From contig NZ_CP045246.1 in the NCBI RefSeq assembly GCF_035189165.1, forward strand, positions 186,001-250,000: 64,000 nt of DNA, read 5' to 3'. This stretch comes from Arthrobacter sp. JZ12. Lineage in GTDB: Bacteria > Actinomycetota > Actinomycetes > Actinomycetales > Micrococcaceae. Below the pieces are notes generated by a model. That model did not search any database, was not told the origin of the DNA, and was given only the letters and a program-made list of their open reading frames with translations. Numbering within the stretch: the first letter of the stretch is position 1; every line of letters begins with the position of its first letter. Both the position numbers and the translations under genes were made by a program. Positions 17,393 to 26,022 of this stretch are shown here, in pieces.

Positions 17393-18546
17393 TGAAGGCG
17401 GTCCACTTCGGGGCAGGGAACATCGGACGCGGCTTTGTTGGGCTGCTCCTCCACCAGGCGGGTTACGAGGTGGTGTTCGCGGACGTCGCCGATGAGCTGA
17501 TTTCTCAGCTTGCGGCCGCGGACAGCTACCGGGTCCACGAGGTAGGGGAGGAGCCTGCCGTCCATACGGTCGACAACTTCCGGGCAATCAACTCGAAGAC
17601 GGACGAGGAACAGCTGGTCGGTGAGATCGCTACGGCGCAGATCGTCACCACCGCTGTCGGCCCGCACATCCTGAAGTTCGTTGCGCCGGTCATCGCCAGG
17701 GGTCTTGCAGCCCGCTCCGATGATCTGGAACCCCTGCAGGTCATGGCATGCGAGAACGCCATCAATGCAACCGATATTCTTCGGGAATCGGTGGAGGCGT
17801 TCTGGGACGGGTCCGCGGGGCAACTGGGGAACCGCGCGGTCTTCGCCAATACCGCGGTGGACCGGATTGTCCCCAACCAGGAACCCGGCCAGGGGCTGGA
17901 TGTGACGGTTGAGACTTTCCACGAGTGGGTCATCGACCGCACGCCCTTCGGTGCCGCGGCACCGGAGATTCCCGGAGCCATGTTCGTGGACCGGTTGGGG
18001 CCGTACATCGAGCGGAAGCTGTTCACCGTGAACACCGGACATGCCTCCGCTGCCTACTTCGGCTACCAGGCGGGGTTGGAAAAGATCTCCGATGCCATGG
18101 GCAACCCCGAGGTCGCCGCCGACGTTCGCGCGGTGCTGCGGGAAACGCGGGACCTGCTGGTCGAGAAGCATGGCTTCGACGTCGCTGAGCAGGACGCCTA
18201 CGTGCAGAAGATCCTCGGACGGTTCACCAACCCGCACCTGCCGGACACCGTGAACCGGGTGGGACGCGCTCCGTTGCGCAAGCTCAGCCGAAACGAACGG
18301 TTCATCGGCCCCGCTGCCGAGCTTGCCGAGCGCGGCAGGACGCCGGAGGCGTTGCTGAAAGCGATGGCCGCTACCCTTCGGTTCGATGATCCGGCGGACG
18401 GGGAAGCGGTGGAGCTTCAACAGCTCCTGGAGTCTACTGGCGCCGCGGAGCTGACGGAGCGGGTCACCGGGCTTGCCGCCGGCCACCCGCTCTTCGAGTC
18501 CGTCCGCGGGCTCGTGGAGGAACGCCAGGCGAGCGTACGGGCTTGA
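17392..18546 (+). CDS. mtlD: Mannitol-1-phosphate 5-dehydrogenase
   Basis: A 384-residue NAD-dependent polyol dehydrogenase that oxidises mannitol 1-phosphate to fructose 6-phosphate. The N-terminal Rossmann motif is [13 protein letters not shown] (residues 5-17), followed by [19 protein letters not shown] and the catalytic Lys region ([18 protein letters not shown]). Translationally coupled to mtlA. Product feeds glycolysis through the aldolase encoded at 10482. Confidence 0.94.
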   Translation: MKAVHFGAGNIGRGFVGLLLHQAGYEVVFADVADELISQLAAADSYRVHEVGEEPAVHTVDNFRAINSKTDEEQLVGEIATAQIVTTAVGPHILKFVAPVIARGLAARSDDLEPLQVMACENAINATDILRESVEAFWDGSAGQLGNRAVFANTAVDRIVPNQEPGQGLDVTVETFHEWVIDRTPFGAAAPEIPGAMFVDRLGPYIERKLFTVNTGHASAAYFGYQAGLEKISDAMGNPEVAADVRAVLRETRDLLVEKHGFDVAEQDAYVQKILGRFTNPHLPDTVNRVGRAPLRKLSRNERFIGPAAELAERGRTPEALLKAMAATLRFDDPADGEAVELQQLLESTGAAELTERVTGLAAGHPLFESVRGLVEERQASVRA

Positions 18547-18560
18547 GCCTGACCACAGCG

Positions 18561-18596
18561 CGACGGCGCCGCACCCACCCGGGTGCGGCGCCGTCG
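18561..18596. terminator. Strong hairpin between mtlD and the cupin gene
   Basis: A perfect 16-bp stem (18561-18576 with 18581-18596) closed by ACCC. It lies 14 nt past the mtlD stop and between convergent genes. Confidence 0.8.
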
Positions 18597-18640
18597 TCGT
18601 TATGGATGTTTGTTGACGGATTTGCGGAACGGATAGCCGG

Positions 18641-19114
18641 CTAGGCGCTCTCTTCGCCCTTGGTGTCCACTTCCTCAACCCACGACGGCGGCTCGTCCTT
18701 GCCCTGCTCCTCGTCCCGCTCCGCATCTTCCGGCGTCTGCTGCACGATGCCCTGGGCATGATGCGTGGGCGCGTAGATGGTGTAGAGGCGGAGCGGCTCG
18801 TCGCCGGTGTTCTCGACGTCGTGCCAGGTGCCGGCCGGTACCTGGATGCTCCAGCCGTCCTCGACGTCCTGCTGGTAGGAGAGGTCGTCCTTCGAGGGGC
18901 CCATCTTCACGCGGCCCTTACCGGCGTCAATGCGCAGGAACTGGTCCGTGCCGTGGTGCACTTCGAGGCCGATCGCCCCACCCGGCTCGATCGACATCAG
19001 CGTCACCTGCAGGTGCTTGCCCGTCCAGGCCACACGGCGGTAGGCGGAGTTTTCGGTTGTGGCGCTCTCGATGTCGAACGCGTTCGGGTTCGGTCCGTTG
19101 TCGTTGATGTCCAT
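18641..19114 (-). CDS. Cupin-domain protein
   Basis: A 157-residue single-domain cupin. The barrel has the two motifs: GAIGLEVHHGTDQFLRIDAG (motif 1 with His-His and Glu/Gln-type ligands) and GWSIQVPAGTWHDVEN (motif 2 His), followed by an acidic tail rich in Glu/Asp. Likely a metal-binding sugar or small-molecule enzyme or binding protein; the reaction is unknown. The ATG at 19114 is preferred over 19132 because AAGGATGAGG lies just upstream of it. Convergent with mtlD. Confidence 0.85.
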   Translation of the reverse strand: MDINDNGPNPNAFDIESATTENSAYRRVAWTGKHLQVTLMSIEPGGAIGLEVHHGTDQFLRIDAGKGRVKMGPSKDDLSYQQDVEDGWSIQVPAGTWHDVENTGDEPLRLYTIYAPTHHAQGIVQQTPEDAERDEEQGKDEPPSWVEEVDTKGEESA

Positions 19115-19188
19115 AACCTCATCCTTAACCATCTCGCCCGCGATCGCCAGAGCGCCATACCGACGGGGGCAACCCGCATCAGTGCCGA

Positions 19189-20427
19189 TCAGTCCCGGGT
19201 CTCATCCCAGCCGTAGTCCGGGTAGTCGAAGAAGTCGTCTCCTTCCAGTGTGTCCACCTCGCCGGTTGCCATGGAATCGATGAGGGATTCGATGCCGGTT
19301 TGCACGGTCTGTACAAGCATGCCCTTCATCTTCTGGCCGAAGTCATCTGATTGCCCCCGGACTTCGAACAGCACGGTTGCCGAGCCGTTGAGAGCGAACG
19401 CTGAACGGCCCTGGCCCGCGTACTCGCGTTCCTCCGGGTGGAAGTAGCGGCCAACGGCGGCCAGAGGGGACTGCGAGCCATAGCTGTCCTTGATGCCGTT
19501 CGCGACTGCCAGCGCGTAACGTCGGGACTTGTCCTGATCCAGTAGCGGCCAATCTTCCTTGTAGGAAGCTCCGTCATTAATGCCGAGAGGCGGGTAGTCC
19601 AGTGCCACAGATATGTGTTTGCCGTCCTGCTCACCGCCGGTTTGCTGATCGCACGGGCCCATGTGGTGCAGGTCCACAACGGCGTCGACCTGACCGAATT
19701 CGTCTCGGAGCTTCACGTACAGATCCCTGATGGCCTGTGATTCCGGGGAAAGGTAGAAGCCGGCATCCTTCGGATCTCCCGGCAGATCGCCCGGCTGGGG
19801 GACGTAATCCAGGTCGGCATTGAAGTCGCGGTTAAGATCGAAGCCCGGCAGGTCGATCCCTTCGCTGCTCAGACGGTGGTACCACGCACGTTGCGAGCCC
19901 TCCAACTGTGGGTGTCGTCGTTCAACCTCTTCCCAGGAGATGACGTTCGTCCGTCGGTTCAGCTCACCGCCGTCAGGGTTCGCCATCGGCATGGCAACCA
20001 GCGTGACGTTCTCGAGTGTCTGCTTGACGGCCGGGTCGTTACTCGATCCGAGCTTCTTCAGGATCCCCAGCAGGGCCTCCGTCCCCGTTTTTTCGTTCCC
20101 GTGGACAGCGCTTTGAACCAGCAGCACACGATCGCCGGTGCCGACCCGTGCGGTGTAGAGATTCCGGCCGAGCTCCGTTTGGCCGGCCACATCAACCTGC
20201 ACCCGCCCGTTGCTGTTGTCTTCTATTCGCTGCAGTGCTGATCCCAGCTCTGAGTAGCTGGTCCAGCCGGTGAATTGCGGGTCATCGGAGAGTTTGCAGG
20301 TTCCCTGTCCAGGAGTTGTCGCCTGATTGGGAGCAGCGCTGACCGGCGCTGCGACAAGCAGGGTGCAGAGCATGGCGCCCGCTCCGAGCGTCCCTAATAT
20401 TTTGTTGCGTTTGCGAGTGAGGCTCAT
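19189..20427 (-). CDS. Secreted M14 family zinc carboxypeptidase
   Basis: About 412 residues. A Sec signal (RKRNK, then hydrophobic residues 10-30, AxA cleavage near 31) precedes an M14 metallocarboxypeptidase domain. Zinc ligands are HGNE (His109, Glu112) and VVDLHH (His254); the substrate-site DLNRDFN is at ~197-203 and the catalytic Glu is in LFEVRG (Glu355). It should trim C-terminal residues from peptides or peptidoglycan-derived peptides outside the cell. The start at 20427 has GGAG 6 nt upstream and places the signal peptide at the N terminus; upstream in-frame codons to 20472 are probably not translated. Confidence 0.9.
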   Translation of the reverse strand: MSLTRKRNKILGTLGAGAMLCTLLVAAPVSAAPNQATTPGQGTCKLSDDPQFTGWTSYSELGSALQRIEDNSNGRVQVDVAGQTELGRNLYTARVGTGDRVLLVQSAVHGNEKTGTEALLGILKKLGSSNDPAVKQTLENVTLVAMPMANPDGGELNRRTNVISWEEVERRHPQLEGSQRAWYHRLSSEGIDLPGFDLNRDFNADLDYVPQPGDLPGDPKDAGFYLSPESQAIRDLYVKLRDEFGQVDAVVDLHHMGPCDQQTGGEQDGKHISVALDYPPLGINDGASYKEDWPLLDQDKSRRYALAVANGIKDSYGSQSPLAAVGRYFHPEEREYAGQGRSAFALNGSATVLFEVRGQSDDFGQKMKGMLVQTVQTGIESLIDSMATGEVDTLEGDDFFDYPDYGWDETRD

Positions 20428-20569
20428 GGTCGACTCCAGGGTGGAAGTGATTGGTACACAGAATCGTTCCAACGAGACCGCTCCACGGGTGCGCGATCGG
20501 ACTAATTGAGCTGAAATTCCGTGGACCCTCTAGCTGATTCACAAAGGCAACGATATGATCCGGCGGTGC

Positions 20570-21415
20570 TCACCGAAGCCTCTCAGCCAGGCCGATCGCA
20601 TTGAACGGCGCATGCACCTTCACATCATTGTCGAAGTACACGTACACGTCCCGACCTCGGACGTCTGGGCAGGAGGAGCCTGACAGCCAGCCGCGGCACA
20701 GCTCCGCCCACTCATCCAGTTCCGCTTCGGTGTAACCACTGGTGTACAGCTCCGTGCTGCCGTGAAGCCTCACATAGACGACGTCGCCGGTCACCTCGCG
20801 GAACTGCGGCCACTTTCCTGCCGAATCGGCCACCACCAGTCCCACGCCGTGCCGTCGGAGAACGTCGAGGCACTCCGGGCTGCCAAAACTCTCGTGCCGG
20901 GGCTCGAGGACATGGCGGAGGGGGCGGTCTGCGTCCGTCGTCACCCAGTCGCGGTCCTTGAGCCGCTCGTCGTGGCCGGTAGCGATGGAGGCGGCCGCAG
21001 TCGTCGTTCGCGGCAGTTGCGCGCAGAAGGCGTCCACGAGATCCGCGTCGAAGCGGCGGGTGGCAGGAAGCTGCCAGAGGACGGGACCGAGGGTGGGACC
21101 CAACGCGAGGACACCCGACGCGAAAAAGTTGGCGAGAGCAGTTTCAGCGTTGCGCAATCCAAGCATGTGCGTGATGTAGCGGGGGCCCTTCACGGAGAAC
21201 CGGAAGTCCGCAGGCACGGTTTCGCGCCAGCGGACGAAGCTGTCGCGGTGCTGGAGGGAGTAGAAGGTGCCGTTGATCTCGATCGTATCGAGGCGGGAAG
21301 CTGCATATTCGAGCTCAAGCCGCTGCGGAAGTCCGGCGGGGTAGAAGGACTTGCGCCAGGGCGCATACCGCCATCCGGAGATGCCGATGCGTGCCCGCGG
21401 CGAGGAATCCGACAT
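20570..21415 (-). CDS. DUF72 (YecE-like) protein
   Basis: A 281-residue protein of the DUF72 family, a TIM-barrel group of unknown activity. Recognisable elements: IGISGWRYAPWRKSFYPAGL, EYAASRLDTIEINGTFY, FSVKGPRYITHML, and the C-terminal VYVRLHGS and DVYVYFDNDVKVHAPFNA. No signal peptide. No operon partner; it is divergent from purA's leader. Confidence 0.9.
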   Translation of the reverse strand: MSDSSPRARIGISGWRYAPWRKSFYPAGLPQRLELEYAASRLDTIEINGTFYSLQHRDSFVRWRETVPADFRFSVKGPRYITHMLGLRNAETALANFFASGVLALGPTLGPVLWQLPATRRFDADLVDAFCAQLPRTTTAAASIATGHDERLKDRDWVTTDADRPLRHVLEPRHESFGSPECLDVLRRHGVGLVVADSAGKWPQFREVTGDVVYVRLHGSTELYTSGYTEAELDEWAELCRGWLSGSSCPDVRGRDVYVYFDNDVKVHAPFNAIGLAERLR

Positions 21416-21534
21416 GCCCGAACGCTATCGCGGACCGTTCCCCCAACACCACCGGATCAACGGCTATGTGGACATGCCTGCGGCCACGGGTGTGATGTCC
21501 GCTAAACTTGGGTGGTAAGAGCCCCGGACTTCCT

Positions 21535-21623
21535 GCTCAAACATGGTGCTGATATAAGGTGCTGAAACATGGCTAGTCTTGGGGCGTTCTCGTGCACGGC
21601 GGTATAGCTGCGCTCAAACATTG
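21535..21623 (+). repeat. Three copies of GCTSAAACATKG upstream of purA
   Basis: GCTCAAACATGG (21535-21546), GCTGAAACATGG (21561-21572) and GCTCAAACATTG (21612-21623), spaced 26 and 51 nt. They lie between a likely -10 (TAAACT near 21503) and the purA start, so could be a leader-borne or repressor-binding element. Confidence 0.4.
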
Positions 21624-21658
21624 CGCTTCAGTGCCGTCAGATGATGGGGGAGGATCCC

Positions 21659-22948
21659 ATGCCAGCAATTGTGATTGTCGGAGCCCAGTGGGGCGATGAA
21701 GGCAAAGGCAAGGCCACCGACCTGCTTGGTGGTCGCGTGGACTATGTCGTGAAGCCGAACGGCGGCAACAACGCCGGGCACACCGTCGTCGTCGGCGGTG
21801 AGAAGTACGAGCTCAAGCTCCTTCCCGCCGGCATCCTGAGCCCCAACGCCATTCCCATCATCGGCAACGGGTGCGTCATCAACCTGGAGGCCCTGTTCCA
21901 GGAGATCGACGGGCTGGAAGCCCGCGGCGCCGACACCTCTAAGCTGCGCGTCTCCGCCAACGCACACCTGGTGGCCCCCTACCACCAGGTCCTGGACAAG
22001 GTGACCGAGCGCTTCCTCGGCAAGCGTGCGATCGGAACCACCGGCCGCGGCATCGGCCCCTCCTACATGGACAAGGTTGCCCGCGTGGGCATCCGCGTGC
22101 AGGACGTCTTCGACGAATCGATCCTCCGCCAGAAGGTCGAGGGGTCCCTGAAGCAGAAGAATGAACTGCTGGTGAAGGTGTACAACCGCCGCGCCATCGA
22201 GGTGGACGAGATCGTTCAGTACTTCCTCTCCTACGCCGAGCGGCTGCGTCCGCTGGTCATCGACTCCACCTACGTGCTCAACGAGGCGCTCGACGCCGGC
22301 AAGGTGGTCCTCATGGAGGGCGGCCAGGCCACGTTCCTCGACGTTGACCACGGCACCTATCCGTTCGTGACGTCGTCGAACCCCACCGCGGGAGGCGCTT
22401 CAGTGGGCTCCGGCATCGGACCCACCCGCATCAGCCGCGCCGTCGGCATCATCAAGGCCTACACCACCCGCGTAGGCGCAGGCCCGTTCCCCACGGAGCT
22501 CTTCGACGAGATGGGCATCTACCTGCAGAAGACCGGCGGTGAGTTCGGCGTGAACACCGGCCGCCCCCGCCGCTGCGGCTGGTACGACGCCGTGCTGGCG
22601 CGCCACGCTGCCCGTGTGAACGGCTTCACCGACTACTTCGTGACCAAGCTGGACGTGCTGACGGGCATCGAGCGGATCCCGGTCTGCGTCGCGTACGACG
22701 TCGACGGCGTCCGTCACGACGAGATGCCCATGACGCAGACCGAGTTCCACCACGCCAAGCCGATCTTCGAGTACTTCGACGGCTGGACCGAGGACATCAC
22801 CGGAGCACGCACCATCGAGGACCTGCCCGAGAATGCCCAGACCTACGTGCGCGCCCTCGAGAAGATGTCCGGTACGCGGTTCTCCGCCATCGGCGTGGGA
22901 CCCGATCGGGACCAGACCATCGTGGTGAACGACCTGATCGGCGCCTGA
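21659..22948 (+). CDS. purA: Adenylosuccinate synthetase
   Basis: A 429-residue GTP-dependent enzyme that condenses IMP with aspartate in AMP synthesis. N-terminal [11 protein letters not shown] and [15 protein letters not shown] (P-loop-like and His catalytic region), [37 protein letters not shown] and [14 protein letters not shown] near the C terminus are all canonical. ATG 21659 has GGGGGAGGA upstream; an ATG at 21641 is in frame but lies before this ribosome site. Confidence 0.97.
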   Translation: MPAIVIVGAQWGDEGKGKATDLLGGRVDYVVKPNGGNNAGHTVVVGGEKYELKLLPAGILSPNAIPIIGNGCVINLEALFQEIDGLEARGADTSKLRVSANAHLVAPYHQVLDKVTERFLGKRAIGTTGRGIGPSYMDKVARVGIRVQDVFDESILRQKVEGSLKQKNELLVKVYNRRAIEVDEIVQYFLSYAERLRPLVIDSTYVLNEALDAGKVVLMEGGQATFLDVDHGTYPFVTSSNPTAGGASVGSGIGPTRISRAVGIIKAYTTRVGAGPFPTELFDEMGIYLQKTGGEFGVNTGRPRRCGWYDAVLARHAARVNGFTDYFVTKLDVLTGIERIPVCVAYDVDGVRHDEMPMTQTEFHHAKPIFEYFDGWTEDITGARTIEDLPENAQTYVRALEKMSGTRFSAIGVGPDRDQTIVVNDLIGA

Positions 22949-22965
22949 CCCGGTTTCGAAACAAG

Positions 22966-23027
22966 AATCGACCGGGCGGAAATAACCAGAAGTCGCGATT
23001 GCGAAGGTTATTTCCGCCCGGTCGATT
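22966..23027. terminator. Long perfect inverted repeat between purA and the SurA-like gene
   Basis: Arms 22966-22987 and 23006-23027 are perfectly complementary over 22 bp, with an 18-nt loop. They extend to about 27 bp if one bulged G is allowed (AACAA/TTGTT outer pairs). The T-containing flanks suit both strands, so it can end both convergent genes. Confidence 0.85.
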
Positions 23028-23066
23028 TGTTCCGAGCGGTGCGGTTTACGGTCGGTGTGTCGAGGC

Positions 23067-23807
23067 CTAGAGCTTGCTTTCGACGTCGCCGGCTTCCCTC
23101 AGCTTCTCAACCAGGGCGACCGCGACCTCCGACTTCTTCTGCTGCTTTGCCTGCTGTTCCAGCTGCGGCTTCATCTCTTCATAGGTGGGAACTTCCGCGC
23201 CCTCCGCTGAGCCGCCCTGCGTCTTGGCCTGTTCGTAGGCGGCCTTGAGCTGCTCCTCGGCGGGTGCTTCATCGGCGCCCTCTTCGGCGAGCAGGGCATC
23301 GAGGCGTACCTGCTGACGGATCTGCTCGTCAGCCTCCTCCTTCGGGATGCCGCGCTCCTCAAGGGCCGCAAACAGCTCCTCCTCGGTGGAAAACTGGTTG
23401 GCCTGGATAAGCTGATCCTTCGCGGCAGCAATGGCTTCCTCGCCGGCTTCGATGCCCCGTTTGTCAGCTTCCTGCAGGAGGAGCTTGTTGCCGATCAGGT
23501 TGTCGAGCGTCTGCGTCTTCAGCTGCTCCTGGTCCACTTCCTGCCCGGTGACCTGCGCCTGCATGGACATCTGGCTGAAGGTCGCCTCATAGGAGGTGAC
23601 GAACTCATCCTTGGCGATCTCCTGGCCGTTCACCACGGCGACCACGTCGGGGATACCCTCGAGGTCCGGCGTTGGGGCTTCTGCGGCAGCGCTCGCACTG
23701 CTGCTGGCTTCGGCACCGCCGCTTCCATCCTGGTTATCGGTTGCGCATCCGGTCGCAAAGGCGAGCGACGCGGCCAGGGCGGCGGTCAGCAGCCACTTCT
23801 TGTTCAC
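23067..23807 (-). CDS. SurA N-terminal-domain lipoprotein
   Basis: A 246-residue lipoprotein: basic start, hydrophobic residues 5-17 and the lipobox FATGC (Cys ~20), then an Ser/Ala-rich linker. The SurA_N-type chaperone region follows (VVAVVNGQEIAKDEF, then a helical part with LIGNKLLLQEADKRGI). No parvulin rotamase domain follows, so it is chaperone-like rather than a full peptidyl-prolyl isomerase. GTG 23807 is preceded by AGGAGAG; longer upstream reading would bury the lipobox. Confidence 0.85.
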   Translation of the reverse strand: MNKKWLLTAALAASLAFATGCATDNQDGSGGAEASSSASAAAEAPTPDLEGIPDVVAVVNGQEIAKDEFVTSYEATFSQMSMQAQVTGQEVDQEQLKTQTLDNLIGNKLLLQEADKRGIEAGEEAIAAAKDQLIQANQFSTEEELFAALEERGIPKEEADEQIRQQVRLDALLAEEGADEAPAEEQLKAAYEQAKTQGGSAEGAEVPTYEEMKPQLEQQAKQQKKSEVAVALVEKLREAGDVESKL

Positions 23808-23909
23808 AGTCTCTCCTACTGTAGATTTCCGCCTGAGACTGTAGCAGTGCCACATGAGAGCGCCCTTTCCGCCGGCTGGGTGGACGCTGGGTGCGGGAGA
23901 AGGAGAGCA

Positions 23910-25034
23910 ATGACGACGACGGCGCCCGCACTCAGTGCGGACCTTCGCCTGTCCAGCCTGCCCCAGCTGTTGCTGGATGTCGAAGCCATCGAGGCGAACA
24001 TTGCGTTGAAGGAGGCCTGGGCGGCCGAACACTCCATGGTCCTTGCACCCCACATCAAGACAACGATGACGCGGGAGATCGTCCAGCGGCAACTGCCGGG
24101 GGCATGGGGCGTTACCGTTGCGACGGCGGCGCAGGCTTCGCTCGCCGTCGGCTGGGGCGCGCGGCGGGTCCTCGTGGCCAACGAGATTGTGTTTCCGCCG
24201 TCGGTTGCGCAGCTGCGTGCCCTGTTGGAGGGCCACCCCGGACTCGAGCTCTTCTGCCTGGTTGATTCTGCCGCCGGGGTTAAAGTGCTCGCTGAGGGGT
24301 TCGAGGGTGCCGACAGGGCGTTGAATGTCCTCGTGGACATCGGGGTGGCCGGTGGTCGGACCGGGGTGCGGGATGCAGACCAAGCGGGAACCTTGGCTCG
24401 TGAGATTCGAGCGGCGGGGAGCCTCCGCCTGGTCGGAGTGAGCGCCTACGAGGGCATCGCCCCGAACAGCCGCACGCCGGAGAACCTCGAAGCAATCGAT
24501 GCCCACTGCAGCACCGCCCGTGACGTCTTCGAACTGCTACGCGGAACGTTCGGGACCGATGAGCCACTCTTCTCCGTCGGCGGCTCCGCGTTCCAGGATC
24601 GCGCCGCGCTCCGCTTGCCCGATGGCGCGATCAACGTCCTCCGTTCCGGATGCTATGTCATCCACGACCACGGCACCTACGCCGATGTCTCCCCGCTGCC
24701 CGGCCTCCGGCCTGCCGCGGTGGTGCGCGCCGTCGTCGTCTCCGTGCCGGAAGAGGGGCGGGCCGTCCTAGGCGCCGGCAAGCGGGAGCTGGCGTACGAC
24801 GCCGGCCTGCCCACCCTGGTGGCACACCACCGCGATGGAACGACGCTGGCCGGGCCGGCCGGCGTCGTCGTGCGTCTGTTTGACCATCACACCGTGGTGG
24901 AGGGAGACAACGCGCTGCGGGTTGGTGACCTCGTTGATCTGGGCATTTCGCACCCCTGTTCGGTCTTCGACCGCTGGCGGACAGCGCTTGCGGTCAGCGG
25001 CAACCGCACCGAGGTCTGGCACCCGCAGTTCTGA
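23910..25034 (+). CDS. PLP-dependent D-threonine aldolase / D-serine dehydratase-like protein
   Basis: A 374-residue fold-type III PLP enzyme. The alanine-racemase-like barrel carries the PLP lysine in APHIKTTM (Lys50), and the C-terminal DSD1-type domain has the metal pair GISHPCSVFDRW (His348, Cys350). Family members cleave D-3-hydroxy-amino acids or deaminate D-serine; which applies cannot be told. ATG 23910 is preceded by AGGAGAG 2-3 nt upstream; a further in-frame ATG at 23847 lacks such a site. It is 73 bp before a nitrilase-family gene in the same direction. Confidence 0.85.
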   Translation: MTTTAPALSADLRLSSLPQLLLDVEAIEANIALKEAWAAEHSMVLAPHIKTTMTREIVQRQLPGAWGVTVATAAQASLAVGWGARRVLVANEIVFPPSVAQLRALLEGHPGLELFCLVDSAAGVKVLAEGFEGADRALNVLVDIGVAGGRTGVRDADQAGTLAREIRAAGSLRLVGVSAYEGIAPNSRTPENLEAIDAHCSTARDVFELLRGTFGTDEPLFSVGGSAFQDRAALRLPDGAINVLRSGCYVIHDHGTYADVSPLPGLRPAAVVRAVVVSVPEEGRAVLGAGKRELAYDAGLPTLVAHHRDGTTLAGPAGVVVRLFDHHTVVEGDNALRVGDLVDLGISHPCSVFDRWRTALAVSGNRTEVWHPQF

Positions 25035-25107
25035 GACGGGGCCCCTGTCAGGCGGCTCTTCGGTACGCTTGAAGGAGCCCCAGAGTTCCTATCCGAAAGG
25101 GCCCGCG

Positions 25108-25914
25108 ATGAAGATCAGTGTGGGACAATTCCGGCCGGGCGGCGACGTAGCCGCCAACATCGCGACCATGCGGGAGTTGGCACGGCAGGCAAAAGCTGAC
25201 GGAGCCGGGTTGGTGGTCTTTCCCGAGGAGTCGATGTTTTCGATCGGCAAGGTGGAGGGTCCGCTAGCGGCAGCGGTCGACGCCGGCTGGTCCACCTTTG
25301 TCCAGCAACTGTCCTTCCTTGCCGCGGAACTGGACATCGCTGTGGTTGCGGGAGGCTATGAGTCCAGCGGAGAGGACCGGCCCTACAACACGTTGGTGCT
25401 GATCGACGCGACGGGCCGGATCGTGGATACCTACCGCAAACTCCACCTGTATGACGCCTTCAGCTACCAGGAGTCCGGGCAGATCAAGCCGGGCAACGGC
25501 GGCATCACAGTTGTTCCCGTAGGTGACCTGACCGTTGGGCTGATGACCTGCTACGACCTCCGTTTCCCGGAACTGGCGCGGGCGCTGGCAGATCACGGAG
25601 CCGACGTCGTGCTGGTGCCGTCGGCCTGGTTCAAGGGCGACCACAAGATTGAGCACTGGGAGACACTGCTGCGTGCACGGGCGATCGAGAACACCGTATG
25701 GATCGCGGCGGCAGGTACGTCGTCGAGCCACACCATCGGGCACTCGGTGATCCTGGACCCCATGGGTGTGCCGCACGCGTTCCTCAATGATGAGGAGCAG
25801 GGACTGGTCACTGCGGAGGTGAACCGGAAGCGGATCGAGGAGGTCCGTGAGTTCCTGCCCGTGCTGCGGAACCGGCGGTTCGCGCCCAACGAGGAGATCG
25901 TCGAGTCGCACTAG
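25108..25914 (+). CDS. Carbon-nitrogen hydrolase (nitrilase superfamily)
   Basis: A 268-residue amidase-type member of the nitrilase superfamily. The catalytic triad is visible: FPEES (Glu40), YRKLHLYD (Lys111) and MTCYDLRFPE (Cys148). Related proteins hydrolyse small amides such as deaminated glutathione or omega-amides; the substrate is not evident. AAAGG lies upstream of ATG 25108. Probably in one transcript with the PLP enzyme. Confidence 0.9.
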   Translation: MKISVGQFRPGGDVAANIATMRELARQAKADGAGLVVFPEESMFSIGKVEGPLAAAVDAGWSTFVQQLSFLAAELDIAVVAGGYESSGEDRPYNTLVLIDATGRIVDTYRKLHLYDAFSYQESGQIKPGNGGITVVPVGDLTVGLMTCYDLRFPELARALADHGADVVLVPSAWFKGDHKIEHWETLLRARAIENTVWIAAAGTSSSHTIGHSVILDPMGVPHAFLNDEEQGLVTAEVNRKRIEEVREFLPVLRNRRFAPNEEIVESH

Positions 25915-25941
25915 CGCACGGGCCGTTCTCGGCCGACCCGC

Positions 25942-25970
25942 TTGTATGACAGGTTTGTGAGTTATAGGAT
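25942..25970 (+). promoter_or_regulatory. Promoter and candidate GntR site before the aldarate dehydratase
   Basis: -35 TTGTAT (25942-25947), 17-nt spacer, -10 TAGGAT (25965-25970). The -35 is embedded in CTTGTATGACAGG, a near-palindrome similar in form to FadR/FCD-type GntR operators, so the GntR gene at 27211 may act here. Confidence 0.5.
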
Positions 25971-26022
25971 AAGTCGCATCGGTTCTCCCGATCCTCCCGT
26001 TCCTCCTCCCGAAGGCCCTGTC

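Noticed and set aside
21500-21658. Purine riboswitch before purA
   Set aside because: No conserved purine-aptamer core or matching paired stems could be recognised; only repeated 12-mers are visible.
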